Source of the DNA: Candidatus Woesearchaeota archaeon
GTDB lineage: Archaea; Nanobdellota; Nanobdellia; Woesearchaeales; SM23-78
Length of the DNA stretch: 14,129 nucleotides
Direction: 5' to 3'
NCBI GenBank assembly: GCA_019322375.1
Contig: JAHWIP010000063.1
Coordinates: 1 to 14,129 of the forward strand
The position numbers were made by a program, and so were the translations under genes. Every line of letters begins with the position of its first letter. Positions within the stretch are counted from its first letter, which is position 1. Below are positions 12,695 to 14,129 of the stretch, one piece after another. The notes beneath the pieces are model-generated. The model did no database searches and was not told the origin of the DNA. It saw nothing but the letters and a program-made list of their open reading frames with translations.

Positions 12695-13174
12695 CTACTC
12701 TTCAACCCTTTCTATTGCAAAAGCCCAGTGAACAGTCACTTTGTCTCCGACTTTAGCATCTGGAACAAGGGTTGCAAACACATTCCTTGCAATTCCTTCA
12801 TACTTTACTGTTAAAACATTATCTCTTTTTTCAGTAACCTCTGCTTTATGAACCTTGCACAGCTCTCTGATTGTTGGGCTAACCTCTGCATACATGCCGT
12901 CTTGTTTGTCAATAAAATCATTGTGTTTTTCTTCAAAAAAATATTCTTTGATTACTTCTAAGTCCCAGTAATCCTTTTTCATTTGCTTTGCAATCTCTTT
13001 CAGTCTCTTAAAAGCAGCTTTGAAAATATTCTCCAGCTCTGCTCTGCTAACTGGCTCATTTTTCAAGAGCTTTTGCTCTAACTCTTTTCTTTTCTCCTCT
13101 GTTATCTTGCCTAAATCAACAAGTACAAAAGAACAAGGATAAGCATACTTTAAAAAATACTTTTCAGGAGTCAT
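12695..13174 (-). CDS. HypC-domain protein with N-terminal helical extension
   Basis: A 159-residue protein. Residues 106-157 align with the neighbouring HypC along its full beta-barrel: CKVHKAEV against CLAIPGKV, LTVKYEGIARNVFATLV against the ATIDYSGEQRKASTELV block, and KVGDKVTVHWAFAIERV (141-157) against the HypC signature GDYVLVHxGFAIEK. His149 falls on the conserved iron-ligand His of HypC. Residues 1-100 form a charged, mostly helical domain I do not recognise, with Cys14 in YAYPCSFVLVD. In true HypC the essential Cys is residue 2 and becomes the free N-terminus; here the equivalent Cys106 is internal. It probably acts in hydrogenase maturation or as an assembly chaperone. It follows hypC by 49 bases, with GAGGT 5 bases before its ATG. 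The HypC-like half is confident; the function is inferred. Confidence 0.75.
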   Translation of the reverse strand: MTPEKYFLKYAYPCSFVLVDLGKITEEKRKELEQKLLKNEPVSRAELENIFKAAFKRLKEIAKQMKKDYWDLEVIKEYFFEEKHNDFIDKQDGMYAEVSPTIRELCKVHKAEVTEKRDNVLTVKYEGIARNVFATLVPDAKVGDKVTVHWAFAIERVEE

Positions 13175-13215
13175 TTTTTACCTCGTAAAAAATGGCTCAA
13201 AAATGGTTTTTTCAT
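13171..13215 (-). other. Hairpin and 14-codon reading frame upstream of the HypC-domain gene
   Basis: Between hypC and the next gene, CAAAAATG (13198-13205) pairs with CATTTTTG (13213-13220) around a 7-base loop. The ATG in the stem (13215-13213, - strand) opens a reading frame for MKKPFLSHFLRGKK whose TGA overlaps the ATG of the downstream gene (ATGA). No Shine-Dalgarno precedes it. It may be a coupling or leader peptide, or chance in AT-rich DNA. Confidence 0.25.
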
Positions 13216-13223
13216 TTTTGTTG

Positions 13224-13430
13224 TTATTTTTTGTCCTGCCATACTTTTATCGCCTCTATGGCTTCTTTTTCAGGAATCTTTTGTATTATGAATTGGGCTT
13301 GTACAATAACATAGTCACCTGCATCAACATCAACCAACTCTGTGCTTGCTTTTCTTTGCTCTCCAGAATAATCAATTGTTGCAAATCCTTTCTCAACTTT
13401 TACTACTTTGCCAGGTATTGCTAAGCACAA
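13224..13430 (-). CDS. hypC: HypC/HupF hydrogenase maturation chaperone
   Basis: A 68-residue cytoplasmic chaperone that carries the Fe(CN)2CO moiety with HypD to the hydrogenase large subunit. The N-terminus MCLAIPGKVVKVE is a perfect HypC signature, with the essential Cys2. The start must be TTG at 13430: Cys2 has to follow the initiator Met, and GAGGTG ends 6 bases before it. A GTG at 13439 is part of that ribosome binding site and would put four residues before the Cys. GDYVIVQAQFIIQKI (38-52) corresponds to the GDYVLVHxGFA segment, but the iron-binding His is Gln44 (codon CAA) and the Gly is Gln46. The protein is slightly shorter than the usual 75-90 residues. It lies downstream of a thioredoxin-fold gene and upstream of the second HypC-domain gene. 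hypA, B, D, E and F are not in the window. Confidence 0.9.
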   Translation of the reverse strand: MCLAIPGKVVKVEKGFATIDYSGEQRKASTELVDVDAGDYVIVQAQFIIQKIPEKEAIEAIKVWQDKK

Positions 13431-13436
13431 AATAAA

Positions 13437-13443
13437 CACCTCA
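13437..13443 (-). promoter_or_regulatory. Shine-Dalgarno site deciding the hypC TTG start
   Basis: TGAGGTG on the - strand sits 6 bases before TTG (13430-13428), the codon that gives the required Met-Cys N-terminus. The GTG inside the site is a false start. Confidence 0.75.
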
Positions 13444-13473
13444 TAAAAAATAAAAAGATAGTAAAAAAATAAT

Positions 13474-14129
13474 TTAGCAGCTGCCCTGAGCAGGAGCCTC
13501 TACATCTCCTTCAAGCACAGTATCACACTCGCTTGGTGCATCATCAAAAGCAGCGCATAAAGATTGCTTGTAAGCCTCTGGTGTTCTTCCGCCATTATAA
13601 GATTCTCCGTCAATAAACACAGTTGGGCTTCCTCTTACTCCCAGTGTATCGCCAAGCTCTTTATCAGCAGCCATAAGTGCTTCTCCTTCCTCTTCAAAGC
13701 ATGTTTTAATTACATCAACATCCAAGCCCAGGCTCTCAGCCACTCCTTCCCATTTTTCATCAGCATTCTTGGAAGTGGCTTTTTCATTCATCTCAAGAGC
13801 AAACTCAAACCATTCATCCATACCAATATGCTTGCCAACACAGGCTTCTCTTATGTTCTGGTTAAGCTCAACTATGCCATGCATTGAGCAGAGCTGGTCT
13901 TCATCATCAAGGCAAAAAGTAGGCCCTCCTCCTCCATAATTACTATAGATAACATATTTTGGGTTAAAGATTGCTTTGTCTTTTAAAAGCTCATAAACAG
14001 GGGCTATGCCTTCTTCTGCCTGGTTGCCAAAAGGACAGTAACTCATAACAAAGAAATCTATCTGGGGCTTGTTGTCTCCAAGCACAACACCTATGGCATC
14101 ATAATGAGCTGTTCTTGCTTCCTCGCTGA
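13474..14129 (-). CDS. Thioredoxin-fold / GILT-like (DsbA-type) protein, 5' end outside the window
   Basis: The reading frame stays open to the window edge and the residues upstream of the GTG at 14085 look coding (EEARTAHYDAIGVV), so that GTG is probably internal and the gene is cut at its 5' end. At least 203 residues remain. FFVMSYCPFGNQ is the thioredoxin-fold active-site loop with a single Cys (CPFG, codon at 14037-14035). CSMHGIVELNQN, ending in a further Cys four residues later, resembles the GILT signature C-x-H-G-x2-E-C-x2-N-x4-C, with one extra residue and Leu for the middle Cys. GVRGSPTVFIDGESYNGGR gives the cis-Pro segment of the fold. It is Cys-rich and acidic. It is probably an extracytoplasmic thiol oxidoreductase or disulphide-related protein, though the signal region is not visible. 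It is the upstream neighbour of hypC, 43 bases away, and may share its operon. Confidence 0.75.
   Translation of the reverse strand, partial: SEEARTAHYDAIGVVLGDNKPQIDFFVMSYCPFGNQAEEGIAPVYELLKDKAIFNPKYVIYSNYGGGGPTFCLDDEDQLCSMHGIVELNQNIREACVGKHIGMDEWFEFALEMNEKATSKNADEKWEGVAESLGLDVDVIKTCFEEEGEALMAADKELGDTLGVRGSPTVFIDGESYNGGRTPEAYKQSLCAAFDDAPSECDTVLEGDVEAPAQGSC

Overview
The window looks like a piece of an AT-rich archaeal genome, most likely a small fermentative DPANN-type lineage (Woesearchaeota, Pacearchaeota or relatives; the lineage is inferred, the archaeal domain is well supported). The evidence is a TrmB-family regulator, a group 3b NADP-type [NiFe] hydrogenase in the Pyrococcus gene order, an archaeal RelE-type toxin, and promoters with a TATA element about 28 nt before the start codon and no ribosome binding site (leaderless first genes). 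Genes inside operons instead carry Shine-Dalgarno sequences (GGTG, GAGGT). Genes are tightly packed; the longest gap is about 160 bases. There is no CRISPR array, transposase or recognisable tRNA/rRNA.

Layout. 1-92: three consecutive hairpins at the 3' end of a lipid-anchored ABC substrate-binding protein gene (91-1230, -). 1231-1310: divergent control region shared with a TrmB-family regulator (1311-2036, +), with a perfect 8-bp inverted repeat over the expected transcription start. 2120-2717: toxin-antitoxin pair with two 20-bp-spaced palindromic repeats over its promoter. 2778-3383: P-loop uridine-kinase-like gene, tail to tail with ackA. 3376-5559: pta-ackA operon (-). 5620-6621: left-handed beta-helix acyltransferase, divergent from pta and apparently sharing one palindromic TATA box with it. 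6624-10503: hydB-hydG-hydD-hydA operon (-). 10544-10930: hydrogenase maturation protease (-), divergent from an EamA/DMT transporter (10971-11885, +). 11898-12623: lipoprotein with a damaged zinc-protease motif. 12695-14129: a thioredoxin-fold/GILT-like protein (5' end outside the window), hypC, and a second, longer HypC-domain protein, all on the - strand.

How it works together (inference). Phosphotransacetylase and acetate kinase turn acetyl-CoA into acetate with ATP formation. The four-subunit cytoplasmic hydrogenase can dispose of NAD(P)H electrons as H2 (or run in reverse). The protease and HypC-type proteins serve hydrogenase maturation. This is a compact acetate plus H2 fermentation module. 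The substrate-binding protein has no permease or ATPase here, so its partners lie elsewhere or it acts alone.

The most unusual signal is the pair of HypC-domain proteins. The canonical-size HypC keeps the N-terminal Cys but has Gln where the iron-ligand His is expected. The neighbouring 159-residue protein keeps that His but carries its Cys internally behind a new helical domain. Other points of note are the HGLGH pseudo-zincin lipoprotein, the operator-like palindromes, and an identical 15-mer in the promoters of the binding protein and the hydrogenase operon.
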